DNA of 64,000 nucleotides from Melioribacteraceae bacterium (GCA_016927595.1 JAFGMI010000008.1:23853-87852), one strand, 5' to 3'; counted from the first letter of the stretch, positions 52,576 to 63,047 are shown. Made by a program: numbers and translations. Notes: generated by a model not told the origin, from the letters alone.

Positions 52576-53214
52576 ATGATAAATGTTGCAATAGTTGAAG
52601 ATAATTATACTATAAGAGAGGGTCTGGAAATTCTTATAAGAGGCACTGACGGGTTTAAGTGCGTAGCAGCCTACGAGGACTGTGAAAGTCTGTTGGACGA
52701 AATAGATTCGCTCAGCGTGGATGTTATTCTTATGGATATCGACCTTCCAGGTATGAGTGGAATTGAAGGAATTAAGAAGCTGAAATTGATATCGGATGAT
52801 TACGTTATACTCATTTTAACAGTCTATGATGAAAATGAATTGATTTTTGATGCGTTGTATTCGGGAGCTTCAGGTTATCTGATTAAGAAAACGCCACCGG
52901 CGAAGCTTCTGGAAGCTATTAAAGATGCATACGAAGGCGGTGCCCCAATGACTTCGCATATTGCAAGAAAGGTTGTCGATTTCTTTAAATCGAAAGGAAG
53001 TATCAGGCATAACGGCGAAAATATTGATCTGACCCCGCGTGAAAAAGAGGTTCTTGGCGGACTCGTTGAAGGAAATAGTTATAAGGCTATTGCCGATTCG
53101 CTGAATATAAGCGTTGAAACGGTACGATTTCACTTTAGAAATATTTATAAAAAACTTCATGTACACTCACAGTCAGAAGCTGTAGCAAAAGCTATAAGAC
53201 AAGGCTTGGTCTGA
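52576..53214 (+). CDS. NarL/LuxR-type response regulator
   Basis: A 212-residue regulator, 19 bases after the kinase gene and probably its direct partner. The receiver domain has the acidic pair near Asp9, phospho-acceptor Asp54 in LMDIDLPGMSG, Thr82 and Lys104 in YLIKKTPP. The C-terminal LuxR helix-turn-helix (about 150-212) is intact with LTPREKEVLGGLVEGNSYKAIADSLNISVETVRFHFRNIYKKLHV. It should bind DNA after phosphorylation. Confidence 0.95.
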   Translation: MINVAIVEDNYTIREGLEILIRGTDGFKCVAAYEDCESLLDEIDSLSVDVILMDIDLPGMSGIEGIKKLKLISDDYVILILTVYDENELIFDALYSGASGYLIKKTPPAKLLEAIKDAYEGGAPMTSHIARKVVDFFKSKGSIRHNGENIDLTPREKEVLGGLVEGNSYKAIADSLNISVETVRFHFRNIYKKLHVHSQSEAVAKAIRQGLV

Positions 53215-53318
53215 GTTAACTCTAAATACCTATCCGCTTTAAATCACTCCAATTGTGTAGTACAATTTAAACGGCACGAAGCTTATTTTTCAAGTAGTCC
53301 GAACAAGAATCTAATCAT

Positions 53319-53906
53319 TTGAAAGACGTAATAATCATAGAAGACATTAAGACAATTCGTGACGGGTTAAAAACACTCATTAATACATCCGCTAATCTGC
53401 ATTGCGAATACACGTTCGGGAACTTTGAAGACTTTCTTACCTCATCACAAATCACTCAGCCTGATATAATGTTGATGGATCTGAATCTACCGGGAACATC
53501 GGGAATAAATGGAATTAAACAGATTAAAAAAATGTTTTCCGATGTTACTGTGCTGGTATTAACATTATATGAGGAGAACGAGAGCATATTCGATGCTATT
53601 ATGGCTGGCGCTGTGGGCTATCTTGTTAAAAACACGCCGCCGGATAAAATGCTTCAGATAATATACGATGCATCTGAAGGAAGAGTTCTTATGAACTCAT
53701 ACCTTGCAAGAAAAACACTGAATTATTTCTACAAATCCAAAAATCATTTTGATCTTACTGAAACTGAACATTTAATTCTTAAAAAAGTTGTCGAGGGTCA
53801 AAGTCTTAAAGCGATAGAGAATTCGCTGACTATTTTTGTACCTGATATAAAAAAATATTTTAAAAGTATTTATGAGAAATTGCATTTAGTTGTCAATTAC
53901 AATTAG
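53319..53906 (+). CDS. second response regulator with divergent LuxR domain
   Basis: A 195-residue paralogue of the preceding regulator. The receiver is well kept: Asp54 in LMDLNLPGTSG, Thr82 and Lys104 in YLVKNTPP. The C-terminal domain is recognisable (LTETEHLILKKVVEGQSLKAIENSL) but the recognition helix region differs: SVETVRFHFRNIY has become VPDIKKYFKSIY, and the protein ends about 15 residues early. DNA binding may be altered or lost. It starts at TTG, as an in-frame stop lies just upstream. A terminator follows. Confidence 0.85.
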   Translation: MKDVIIIEDIKTIRDGLKTLINTSANLHCEYTFGNFEDFLTSSQITQPDIMLMDLNLPGTSGINGIKQIKKMFSDVTVLVLTLYEENESIFDAIMAGAVGYLVKNTPPDKMLQIIYDASEGRVLMNSYLARKTLNYFYKSKNHFDLTETEHLILKKVVEGQSLKAIENSLTIFVPDIKKYFKSIYEKLHLVVNYN

Positions 53907-53923
53907 AAATAGTGAAAATGGGG

Positions 53924-53951
53924 AACCTACATTAATATGTAGGTTGTTTTT
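53924..53951 (+). terminator. rho-independent terminator after the second regulator
   Basis: A 9-bp perfect stem AACCTACAT/ATGTAGGTT with a 4-base loop and then GTTTTT. Confidence 0.9.
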
Positions 53952-54108
53952 AAGATACGGTTTTCTTATTCTTCAATTGAAATACTTTTTAAGCATTTCG
54001 GGTCGGGAAAATTGCTTAAACGAGTTAAATCCTCATTTTCGGGTAATTTATAAAATAACTTAACTCAGGATCGTAAGTATCATCTACTTGCCTTATGCGG
54101 AGGTATAA

Positions 54109-56931
54109 ATGAATTTTAAGTTTACGATTTTACGAATCTTTGTCTTTATTCTGATTGCAGGATATTCAATCAACTACGCACAAAGCGGCAAAATTTCCGG
54201 AAGAGTGCTTGACTCTGCCGGCGAACCCCTGCCTTTTGTAAATATTATCGTTATGGGTACAAATTTCGGTGCTGCTTCCGATATCGACGGTTATTATTCA
54301 ATACTCAACATCAGACCCGGTAATTACAGTGTTAAAGCTTCCGCAATCGGATATCAGAGTAAAACGGTGGAGAACGTAAGAGTCTCGATTGATTTAACCA
54401 CTAAAGTAGATTTTGATCTTCCCGAAGAAGGTGTTGCCCTTGGGCAGGATGTGGTTGTAGTTGCATCGAAACCGCTTGTTACAAAGGACCTTACTGCTTC
54501 AACCGCTATAGTAAGTGCAGACGATATTGCAAATCTGCCGGTTACGGAATTTTCTGAAGTGCTTTCTCTTAAAGCCGGAGTGGTCGGAAATAACGGGGGT
54601 TTTAACGTAAGAGGCGGCAGAGGCGGCGAAGTTAGTTACACCATCGACGGCGTTCCCGTTACCGATGTTTATGACGGATCAACCGTTGTTGACGTTAATG
54701 CAAGTGCCATCCAGGAACTTCAGTTTGTCAGCGGCGCATTTAATGCCGAATATGGTAAAGCACTTTCAGGAATTATTAACCTTGCTACAAAAGAAGGGAA
54801 TAATCAATATAACGGGACCATTACTTCTTACATTGGCGATTACTTCAGTCCCAACAAAGACATTTTTACGGGTGTCGACCAGTTTGAACCTCTTTCAATC
54901 AGGAATCTTGAGGGGAGTTTAAGCGGACCCATTATAAAAGACCAGCTTTATTTCTATGCAAATGCTAGATATATTTACTTCGACGGTTGGCTGAATGGTA
55001 AAGAAATATACAAACCGTGGGACATTACCTACTTCAACGAAAATGCAGCTCCTGAGGAACAGTATACATTTCAACAAAGCGGATCGGGCGATATCGTCTC
55101 GATGAACTGGAGTGAAAGAGTTTACCTGCAGGGTAAGCTTACATACTATCTGCTTCCCAATTTTAAAATAAATTATAATTATATGAATGACCGTACACGT
55201 TACATGGACTACGATCATTTTTACAAACTTAATCCTTCGGGACGACCGCAAAAATTCCGCTGGGGACATTCTAATATTCTTACTTTAACCCACACACTCG
55301 GTTCAAATACATTTTATCAGTTGAGCGGTTCATATTTTTTCAAAAAATACAATGAATATGTTTACTCAAATATTGATGATCCGAGATGGGCGCATAACAG
55401 ACTTTCTTCGCAGCAGCCGCAGAACGGTTTTAGTTTCTCAACGGGCGGACAGGATAACTCTACATTTAAACGAATTACCAACAGCATAGGAATCAAATTC
55501 GACATTACCTCACAGGTAACCAGAATCCATCAGGTTAAAGCCGGTATTGAATTTAACAGGAATAACGTGTTCGCCGAAGATATAACACTGCTTCAATACA
55601 TTGATGGCTACTTTAACGGCACAATCGATCCTGAAAGACTTAACGGTAAATTCGATCCAGGCGAGGATGGTATTCCGGATCCTGATATTACAGGATACCC
55701 GTTTGTCAGCAGACGCATCCCGGATATAAATGATCCCGAAGAGAATCTTTCGATTTATAAGATAGACAATACGCCGACCGAATTTTCTGCTTATATACAG
55801 GATAAAATAGAACTGAATGAGATGATAGTTAATGTTGGATTAAGATTCGATTATTTCCAGCCCGACGGTAAAATACTCTCCGATCCTTCCGATCCCGATA
55901 TTTACAGACCGAAGCGACCGGAGAATATTGCTAAAACACTAGATGAAAGACGCACCTTCTGGTATAAAGACGCTGAAGCTAAATGGCAGCTTAGCCCCAG
56001 ACTCGGCGTAGCTTTTCCTATTACAGACCGGGGTGTAATTCATTTTTCCTACGGACACTTTTTCCAGATTCCCAGTTATGAACTCCTGTACAGAAATTCT
56101 GAGTACAAACTGCCTATCGCCGGTGAGAATGCCGGGATAGTAGGAAACGCCGATTTGCGTCCTGAACAGACTATCAGCGGCGAAATCGGTCTGCAGCAGG
56201 CAATTACAGACGATTTAACTATTGATCTCACAGGTTATTTCAGAGACATCAAAGATCTTACAGGTACAAGAGCCGATATAATAAGAATGTTCGGAGGAGC
56301 AGGATCATATTCTCAGCTGGTTAACAGCGACTTCGGATTTGTTAAAGGAATAATTTTCAGCCTTAATAAACGGTTCTCGAATAACTGGTCAGGTACTATT
56401 GACTACACTCTGCAATCAGCTAAAGGTAATGCATCCGATCCGAATGCAGTTGCCGAACAAAGGTCAAGAGGCGAAGAACCCGAAGTACAACTGGTTCCTC
56501 TTAACTGGGATCAGACGCACACTGTTAATATTACATTCGCATATTCTGCGGAAGCCTGGGGATTCAGTCTGATCGGTCAGTATGGAAGCGGGTTCCCTTA
56601 TACTCCCTCACAATCTGAGAACCTTACCAAAATACTTACAAATAGTCTTCTTAAGCCTTCATTATTTAATGCTGACCTGAGAGCTTACTACAACCTTACA
56701 TTGTTCGATTTAAATCTCAACATTTTCGCGAGAGTATACAATCTGTTCGACATTGAGAATCAGGTTAATGTTTATAACGACAGCGGTACAGCTGATTTTA
56801 CACTCGCCGAACAGCTCAGAAGACAGGACGGTTCGCTTGAACTGGTAAATACATTAGATGAATATTATAGAAACCCGACATACTATTCAGAGCCGAGAAG
56901 AATAGAGTTGGGATTTTCGATTTCTTATTAA
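54109..56931 (+). CDS. TonB-dependent outer-membrane receptor with carboxypeptidase-regulatory-like domain
   Basis: A 940-residue outer-membrane protein with a signal peptide ending NYAQS. A CarboxypepD_reg-like domain (about 25-110; GRVLDSAGEPLPFVNIIVMGTNFGAASDIDGYYSI) precedes the TonB plug (about 125-235, with NVRGGRGGEVSYTIDGVPVTD). The remainder is a beta-barrel ending in an aromatic residue-rich strand (RRIELGFSISY). It would take up a ligand across the outer membrane with TonB energy. It starts with a good GGAGG site and is followed by the secreted protein gene after 22 bases, in the putative secretion operon. Confidence 0.93.
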   Translation: MNFKFTILRIFVFILIAGYSINYAQSGKISGRVLDSAGEPLPFVNIIVMGTNFGAASDIDGYYSILNIRPGNYSVKASAIGYQSKTVENVRVSIDLTTKVDFDLPEEGVALGQDVVVVASKPLVTKDLTASTAIVSADDIANLPVTEFSEVLSLKAGVVGNNGGFNVRGGRGGEVSYTIDGVPVTDVYDGSTVVDVNASAIQELQFVSGAFNAEYGKALSGIINLATKEGNNQYNGTITSYIGDYFSPNKDIFTGVDQFEPLSIRNLEGSLSGPIIKDQLYFYANARYIYFDGWLNGKEIYKPWDITYFNENAAPEEQYTFQQSGSGDIVSMNWSERVYLQGKLTYYLLPNFKINYNYMNDRTRYMDYDHFYKLNPSGRPQKFRWGHSNILTLTHTLGSNTFYQLSGSYFFKKYNEYVYSNIDDPRWAHNRLSSQQPQNGFSFSTGGQDNSTFKRITNSIGIKFDITSQVTRIHQVKAGIEFNRNNVFAEDITLLQYIDGYFNGTIDPERLNGKFDPGEDGIPDPDITGYPFVSRRIPDINDPEENLSIYKIDNTPTEFSAYIQDKIELNEMIVNVGLRFDYFQPDGKILSDPSDPDIYRPKRPENIAKTLDERRTFWYKDAEAKWQLSPRLGVAFPITDRGVIHFSYGHFFQIPSYELLYRNSEYKLPIAGENAGIVGNADLRPEQTISGEIGLQQAITDDLTIDLTGYFRDIKDLTGTRADIIRMFGGAGSYSQLVNSDFGFVKGIIFSLNKRFSNNWSGTIDYTLQSAKGNASDPNAVAEQRSRGEEPEVQLVPLNWDQTHTVNITFAYSAEAWGFSLIGQYGSGFPYTPSQSENLTKILTNSLLKPSLFNADLRAYYNLTLFDLNLNIFARVYNLFDIENQVNVYNDSGTADFTLAEQLRRQDGSLELVNTLDEYYRNPTYYSEPRRIELGFSISY

Positions 56932-56953
56932 TTGAAAAAATTTTGGATGACCA

Positions 56954-59900
56954 ATGAATAAAAGTATGATAAGAAATTTTTCAGTATTACTGCTAATGAT
57001 TTTGTCTTTACCGGCAGTTGCACAGCAAATTGAACGTGGCTCAGCCACTGCAAGACGAACCGGTATACACGACGGAAATCAGGTTAAGACAGTTTATAAT
57101 AATTCGGCTGTTATTGCACAGCCGGGTAATGAAGGACCCAGAGCTGCATGGAAATTCAGAGGAAACGGTTATGTGGGTGATGTTTCGCCGCTCGTTGGTG
57201 TTCGCCTTCCGATAAAAGATTATAACAACAACGGTGTGCTTGATACTCTGGTTTCGGTAGTAATCACTTCCGTATCAAGACCGGGAGGCGGCGATTATTC
57301 GCCGGGCGGCGGTACATTTCTTGGCTTTGAACCAATACCCGGATTCTTTAATCCTACTGTAGATACTATCGGCAAAGGCGTGGCAATGAGTCATCAGCCT
57401 GAAACCTGGCCCGATTACTGGCCCGATCAGCCTGCATGGAAAGATGAGGACGGGAATACTGAATGGAATGGTTATTTCGGTCGCGGACAATTTAATGCTG
57501 ATCAGGAGAGTTACTGGTGGATGGACGATAATGTGGACGACAAAATGTTCAACCGAATAGGTTTCCTCCCCGATGCAAACGATCCTACAAGAAAGGGGCA
57601 GGCACTCAGATTTACCGGCAGAGGATTGCAGTGGAATAACTTTCTTGCACAGGATGTTGTTTTCTGGCTCTATGAAATTTCGAACATCGGAACAGAAACA
57701 TACGATCAGACTGTATTCGGTACACTTGTCGGAACTTACGTAGGTGCAGAAGGTGATGAATGGAACGACGACGTTTCTTTCTTCGATATCAGGCAGGCTA
57801 TTACGTATTCGTGGGACTTTGATAATTACATCCGACCTTCGGCAAATCCACGCTGGCTTCCCAATCCTAGTGAAGTCGGTTATATTGCCTATGCCTTCCT
57901 GGAATCACCCGGTAATCAGTTCGACGGTATTGATAATGACGGCGATAACAGATCTTACACTAATGCTGAATATTTTACCGAGGATGATTTTGAAGCAAGA
58001 ACCGTTAGTGCAGGCGAAAAGGTAGTTTTAATTGATGCCGGAACTTTCGAGCGCTCCTATTTTACGCTTCCTTCAGATACGGTAACCGTGGTTTCAATGG
58101 GTAAAAAATATTTCATTGAGCCGGGAGTTACGCAGCTTGTTGAAGGAAATATGTTAGTAACCAACAGAGGTTTACAGCTTAACAGAAACGCAACCGACGG
58201 TTTGGATAATGATCTGGACGGACTGATAGATGAAAATTTTCAGGTTCATTACAGACAATATAAGGAAGATAACGACGGAACCGTTCTTATCGATACGCTT
58301 AATCCGGTTCAATATACAAACTACATAGCTAATATTAATGCTTACGATATTATGATTGACGAAGCCAGAAACGATGATGTGGATAACGACAACGACTGGA
58401 ATATGGAGTTTGATGATGTTGGTCAGGACGGCAAGCCCGAAACTAATGATTTCGGTGAAGGCGACGGTCTTCCAACTCCCGGAGAACCGAACTTCGACAG
58501 AACGGACGTTGATGAATCGGATCAGATCGGACTTACAAGTTTTCAGTACTTTGTACCCGCCGGTGATATTATAATGTCTGATGAAGATGATCTGTGGACG
58601 AGGCTCCGACCCGGACTTTTCGACGTGCCAAATTCAATTGTTAATGGTGTTGCAATACGCGGTGAAGACGGCGACTTTATGTATGGCTCCGGTTATTTCC
58701 CTTTACTTCCGGGTGAAACCGAAAGGTTCTCCCTGGCTCTTGCATTCGGACCGGATTTCAGAGGAATTCTGAAAACCAAGCAGACAGCACAGTTTATTTT
58801 TGATGCAAATTATAATTTCCCCAAGCCTCCTACAGCGCCTGTTGTAACTGCTGTCCCGGGCGATGGAAAAGTTACCTTATACTGGGATAAAGAAGCAGAA
58901 GAATCTGTTGACAGAACTACAAAGATAAAGGACTTTGAAGGATATAAGATTTATAAAGGTACTGACGAGAACTTTACAGATGCCTTTGTACTCACTAACG
59001 GATTCGGCGATCCTACATGGTGGAAACCGATTGCACAGTATGATCTTAAAAACGGTATAGCCGGTTACTTTAGTCCGAGTGCCGCATTAAATGAAAGAGC
59101 CAGCGGGCTTCCGTATTTTCTGGGTGATGATACAGGTATAAAAAATACATTTGTGGATAATGATGTAATTAATGGCAGGACTTATTATTACGCGGTTGTG
59201 GCTTATGACAGAGGTGATGAAACAAAGGATATATACCCCTCGGAAAACGGAAGGAGTCTTGATGATCCCAACGTTGTTGTAGTTACCCCGAACGCTCACG
59301 TAGCAGGTTTCGTCCCGCCTGAAAGCGGTTTGCCTTTAACCAGAATATCTGGTTACTCGAAGCAGACTCCTTATTTCGAGGTTATCGATCCTTTTGATGT
59401 TGAAGAAAAGACTTATGAAGTAATTTTCTTAGACGAGATTATTAATGGGACGCCGATTGCCTACGGTTATAATGTAATAGATACTCAGACCGGAATTGAA
59501 GTCTTTAAAGAACCACAGAAACTACTTCCATCTAACGGAAGTATTTTTAACGGTGTTAGCCTGGCAATCGATACTACATACCAGTTTCTCGACAGTATAC
59601 GTGTTGATCAAAAAGTTTCCAAATGGAGTAATACAGCGAAGCAGAATCTGAAATATACGGTTTCAAAATTCGTATTTGCAGGTTACCCGGACGGTATAAG
59701 AGAAGCTGCCGATTACCTGTTTGTCTTCGGTCCGGAATTCGATAAACCAACAGGCAACCGGTTGATGGGTCTGCCTATAGGTAGTAAAAATACAAACTTC
59801 GAAATATTTAACGTAACCGACAGAAATAACCCGGTTAAAGTCCCGTTCGTATTCAGTTCCAGGACCGATAATCTTTCGCATCTTTCAAGAATTATTATGA

Positions 59901-60403
59901 CCACAGCCGACACTTCGGATTTGACCTGGGATATTACATTTGTCGGTGATTCCACGACTGTCCTTCCTGAAGCCGGCGACAGTCTCTTGATAAGTATGAA
60001 AAAACCGTTTACTAGCGCTGATAAATTCAGCTTCACGGTGTATCCGCCCGACTTCGATCCAAATTCACTCGACGAAGCAATTAAAAGAGTAAAAGCCGTA
60101 CCGAATCCGTATGTCGTAACAAATATTTTCGAGCAGCCCCTTGCCGGAATAAATACAAGGGGAAGAGGCGAAAGGATTATAAATTTTGTAAATCTGCCTC
60201 CAAACAGCACGATACAGATTTTTACTTCATCGGGTAATCACGTACGCACATTAACCAATGGTTCGCAATTGATTAATGGTTCCCTGAGCTGGGATCTTAG
60301 AACCAAAGAAGGGCTGGATGTTTCGTTCGGTGTTTATTTTTATATCGTAGAAGCTGAAGGCACATCACAAAAGAAAATAGGAAAACTTGCTATAATCAAA
60401 TAA
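56954..60403 (+). CDS. large secreted protein with fibronectin-type region and T9SS-like tail
   Basis: A 1149-residue exported protein (signal ends PAVAQQ). It has no domain I can name in its first 600 residues, but DGIDNDGDN and NATDGLDNDLDGLIDE segments look like Ca2+-binding thrombospondin-type-3-like loops. A fibronectin-III-like domain (about 635-760) contains GDGKVTLYWDKE. The last 95 residues form a beta-sandwich with PNPYVV, GERIINFVNLPPNSTIQIFTSSGNHVRTL and WDLRTKEGLDVSFGVYFYIVEA, a T9SS-type tail variant without NYPNPFNP. Proteins of this layout follow TonB receptors and precede PorV genes in Ignavibacteria. Function unknown. Confidence 0.8.
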   Translation: MNKSMIRNFSVLLLMILSLPAVAQQIERGSATARRTGIHDGNQVKTVYNNSAVIAQPGNEGPRAAWKFRGNGYVGDVSPLVGVRLPIKDYNNNGVLDTLVSVVITSVSRPGGGDYSPGGGTFLGFEPIPGFFNPTVDTIGKGVAMSHQPETWPDYWPDQPAWKDEDGNTEWNGYFGRGQFNADQESYWWMDDNVDDKMFNRIGFLPDANDPTRKGQALRFTGRGLQWNNFLAQDVVFWLYEISNIGTETYDQTVFGTLVGTYVGAEGDEWNDDVSFFDIRQAITYSWDFDNYIRPSANPRWLPNPSEVGYIAYAFLESPGNQFDGIDNDGDNRSYTNAEYFTEDDFEARTVSAGEKVVLIDAGTFERSYFTLPSDTVTVVSMGKKYFIEPGVTQLVEGNMLVTNRGLQLNRNATDGLDNDLDGLIDENFQVHYRQYKEDNDGTVLIDTLNPVQYTNYIANINAYDIMIDEARNDDVDNDNDWNMEFDDVGQDGKPETNDFGEGDGLPTPGEPNFDRTDVDESDQIGLTSFQYFVPAGDIIMSDEDDLWTRLRPGLFDVPNSIVNGVAIRGEDGDFMYGSGYFPLLPGETERFSLALAFGPDFRGILKTKQTAQFIFDANYNFPKPPTAPVVTAVPGDGKVTLYWDKEAEESVDRTTKIKDFEGYKIYKGTDENFTDAFVLTNGFGDPTWWKPIAQYDLKNGIAGYFSPSAALNERASGLPYFLGDDTGIKNTFVDNDVINGRTYYYAVVAYDRGDETKDIYPSENGRSLDDPNVVVVTPNAHVAGFVPPESGLPLTRISGYSKQTPYFEVIDPFDVEEKTYEVIFLDEIINGTPIAYGYNVIDTQTGIEVFKEPQKLLPSNGSIFNGVSLAIDTTYQFLDSIRVDQKVSKWSNTAKQNLKYTVSKFVFAGYPDGIREAADYLFVFGPEFDKPTGNRLMGLPIGSKNTNFEIFNVTDRNNPVKVPFVFSSRTDNLSHLSRIIMTTADTSDLTWDITFVGDSTTVLPEAGDSLLISMKKPFTSADKFSFTVYPPDFDPNSLDEAIKRVKAVPNPYVVTNIFEQPLAGINTRGRGERIINFVNLPPNSTIQIFTSSGNHVRTLTNGSQLINGSLSWDLRTKEGLDVSFGVYFYIVEAEGTSQKKIGKLAIIK

Positions 60404-60423
60404 TGATGTTTGATGAGGATAAA

Positions 60424-61428
60424 ATGAAAATTTTTAAAATTGTTGCACTCTTTAGTTTACTTGCCGGTTCATTGTTAGCCCAGAATAAGGTCGGTACTAC
60501 TGCTGCGGATTTCCTGACTATTCCCATCGGACCGAGAGCAACATCAATGGGAGGCGCTTTTGTCGCCACTGCTAATGATGTTAGTGCGGCATACTGGAAT
60601 CCGGGGGCTTTGGCAAGAGTTGAGCAGAGTGAATTTTCGGCATCACATGCAGAGTGGATTCTGGGAACCGATCATAACTGGTTCGGAGTTGTACTGAAAC
60701 TCGGCGATGATAACGCATTCGCACTTAGTTTTAATCAGCTTGATTACGGCAGGGAGGAGATTACAACCGAACTCGAACCCGGCGGCACGGGACAATACTG
60801 GGACGCTTCGGATATTGCAATCAGTCTATCTTACGCAAGAAATTTAACCGACAGGTTCTCTATCGGCGGTACGGTAAAATATATTACTTCAAATATATGG
60901 AATGAGCGCGCATCTGCCTTTGCCCTCGACGTCGGTCTTCTGTTCACAACTCAGTTCAACGGTCTGCGTCTGGGTATGAACATAGCGAACTTTGGTACTG
61001 AAATGAAGCTCGACGGACCCGACCTGTTTGAACCCATAGATGTTGACCCGGCAAACTTCGGTAATAATCCGAATATATCCGGTAAACTGGAAACGGACTC
61101 GTGGGATCTGCCACTTAACTTTACAGTTGGTGTGGCAATGGATTTTCTTAAAACTGAAGAATGGCTGTTAACCGTTGCTACCGATGCAGTTTATCCGCTT
61201 AATACCACGGCTTTTGTAAATGTAGGAACAGAGTTCGCATGGAACAATCTTTTATACCTCAGAACCGGTTATCATTCGCTTTTTGAAGAGGACTCTGAAG
61301 AGGGTTTGTCTGCCGGTATCGGATTACGGTACAATGTTTCAGGTTTTAATATCGGCGTTGAATACAGTTACATGGACTTCGGACAATTTGATAATATTTC
61401 ACGATATGCATTCAGCATTAGATTTTAA
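60424..61428 (+). CDS. PorV/PorQ-family outer-membrane protein
   Basis: A 334-residue outer-membrane barrel protein of the PorV (LptO)/UPF0164 family. Signature features are the mature start VGTTAADFLTIPIGPRATSMGGAFVATANDVSAAYWNPGALA and the final aromatic strand ISRYAFSIRF. PorV is the T9SS shuttle that receives cargo from the translocon and hands it to the sortase. The upstream frame begins at 60403, but the ATG at 60424 has a GAGG site and is followed at once by the signal peptide, so I use it. It sits between two cargo-type genes. Confidence 0.9.
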   Translation: MKIFKIVALFSLLAGSLLAQNKVGTTAADFLTIPIGPRATSMGGAFVATANDVSAAYWNPGALARVEQSEFSASHAEWILGTDHNWFGVVLKLGDDNAFALSFNQLDYGREEITTELEPGGTGQYWDASDIAISLSYARNLTDRFSIGGTVKYITSNIWNERASAFALDVGLLFTTQFNGLRLGMNIANFGTEMKLDGPDLFEPIDVDPANFGNNPNISGKLETDSWDLPLNFTVGVAMDFLKTEEWLLTVATDAVYPLNTTAFVNVGTEFAWNNLLYLRTGYHSLFEEDSEEGLSAGIGLRYNVSGFNIGVEYSYMDFGQFDNISRYAFSIRF

Positions 61429-61457
61429 CATTCACTAACCAACTAATAGGAGTAACT

Positions 61458-63047
61458 ATGAAAAAAATAATTTACTTGTTCTTTGTGGCTCTGCTGGCAT
61501 TAGGAGTTACACTTAATGCACAGGTCACTAATACTGTAACAATAGTAGCGGATATGACAAATCTGATCGCTGAAGGATTTGATCCCGCTACCGATACTCT
61601 CGAAGTTGCCGGTCTTGATTGGGACGACGGCAGCAACGTTACTATAACCGGCGACAGGTTTCTGGTAGTTGATCCTAATAATGCTAACTATTATCAAACA
61701 ACACTGACAATAGTTACTACTAGTGCTATTGCAGCAGGCGACTCACTCCGCTGGAAATTCCACGGCTATCCTGATGCTAATTTCGATCCTGCATGGGAAG
61801 GTAACATTGCTGAAACTGGTTCCGCGTGGGATGGCAGATCATTGGTGCTTCAGGCTGACGGTTCAACATTTACCGTTGGTCCGCTGGTTCCTGAAAACGG
61901 AATGTTCCAGGGAGGTATAGTTAATACAATTACTTTCAAGGCTGATCTTACTGATGTATTCGGTACAGGCGTTGGATACTTTGATCCGGATATAGATCAT
62001 ATCGAAGTACGCGGCTTCTGGGCAGACGCAGGTCAGGGCTGGGTTGATGCTTCTGTGATAGAAGGTGATCCATCAGTTATGACGCGAAACCTCGATCCGG
62101 GTGTTGTTTATGAAACAACACTTAAACTTCAGCTTGCAGCGGGACTTCCTGCTGGTACAGCAACTTCATTTAAGTTTAAAACCTGGCCAGACGAAAGATG
62201 GGCAGACGGCGGATGGGAAATAGGATCCAACACCCCGCTCACATTCCAGGAAGATGGTGCTGTGTGGGAATTTTACAAAGTGCCGAATGTATTCCCTAAA
62301 GGCGAAGCCCTTGGTCAGGATGTTACTGTTTTGTTCCAGTGTTACATGCCTGAAAATGCGCTTAACAGATACGACTCATCACTCATCCCAAGGGATGAAA
62401 TTGAGTTTATCATCCTCAAAGGAGACAACCCGGCTATCGGTCTCTGGGGAGGTGACTGGGTAGCTTCAGATACGCTCACAGAAGGTGCAATTGCATTATA
62501 CGACAAAGGTACTCATGGTGATATAACAGCAGGCGATTTTATTTTCTCGAGAGTAGTTAACTTTGCTGATACTCTGCTTTCCGGTGGAGTTATATATAAA
62601 TTCGGGGCTCAGTATCCTGGTGCATCTGTAGCTTCCCAAAGTTCTCCGCTCGATAACAGCAAGGGTGTTGGTCAGAATTTTTCGTTCTTCCTTAAAGCCG
62701 TTGATACAACCATAGTTCTTTATGATGAATGGCCGACCGTTGGTGATGCGACAGGTGTAAGAGAAATAGTAGGTGCTCTTCCGACCGATTATTCATTGGA
62801 ACAGAATTATCCTAATCCTTTCAACCCGGCAACTTATATTTCCTACTCAATACCTGCAGAATCAAAAGTTACTTTGAGAATATACGATCTTCTCGGCAGA
62901 GAAGTTGCCACTTTGGTCGATCAGAAGCAGGCTGCAGGCAGGTACCAGGCATCTTTCAACGCTTCAAATCTTGCAAGTGGTATTTATTTCTATAAACTAG
63001 ATGCCGGTAATTTCACGATGTCTAAAAAGATGATGCTGGTTAAATAA
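61458..63047 (+). CDS. T9SS-secreted protein with two starch-binding-like repeats
   Basis: A 529-residue exported protein (signal ends TLNAQ). Two similar modules (about 23-145 and 155-275) share the pattern NTVTIVADMTN....FDPATDTLEVAGL..W....GDSLRWKFHGYPD, which resembles carbohydrate-binding (CBM20/SusE-like) folds. A third region (280-425) is beta-rich. The C-terminus is a canonical T9SS domain with QNYPNPFNPAT and MSKKMMLVK. The AGGAGT ribosome site is strong. It is probably a surface glycan-binding protein exported with help of the PorV-like protein encoded 29 bases upstream (inference). Confidence 0.85.
   Translation: MKKIIYLFFVALLALGVTLNAQVTNTVTIVADMTNLIAEGFDPATDTLEVAGLDWDDGSNVTITGDRFLVVDPNNANYYQTTLTIVTTSAIAAGDSLRWKFHGYPDANFDPAWEGNIAETGSAWDGRSLVLQADGSTFTVGPLVPENGMFQGGIVNTITFKADLTDVFGTGVGYFDPDIDHIEVRGFWADAGQGWVDASVIEGDPSVMTRNLDPGVVYETTLKLQLAAGLPAGTATSFKFKTWPDERWADGGWEIGSNTPLTFQEDGAVWEFYKVPNVFPKGEALGQDVTVLFQCYMPENALNRYDSSLIPRDEIEFIILKGDNPAIGLWGGDWVASDTLTEGAIALYDKGTHGDITAGDFIFSRVVNFADTLLSGGVIYKFGAQYPGASVASQSSPLDNSKGVGQNFSFFLKAVDTTIVLYDEWPTVGDATGVREIVGALPTDYSLEQNYPNPFNPATYISYSIPAESKVTLRIYDLLGREVATLVDQKQAAGRYQASFNASNLASGIYFYKLDAGNFTMSKKMMLVK

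Noticed and set aside
53319..53906. Second response regulator as a pseudogene
   Set aside because: The frame is open, receiver residues are intact and a terminator follows, so it is more likely a diverged working gene.
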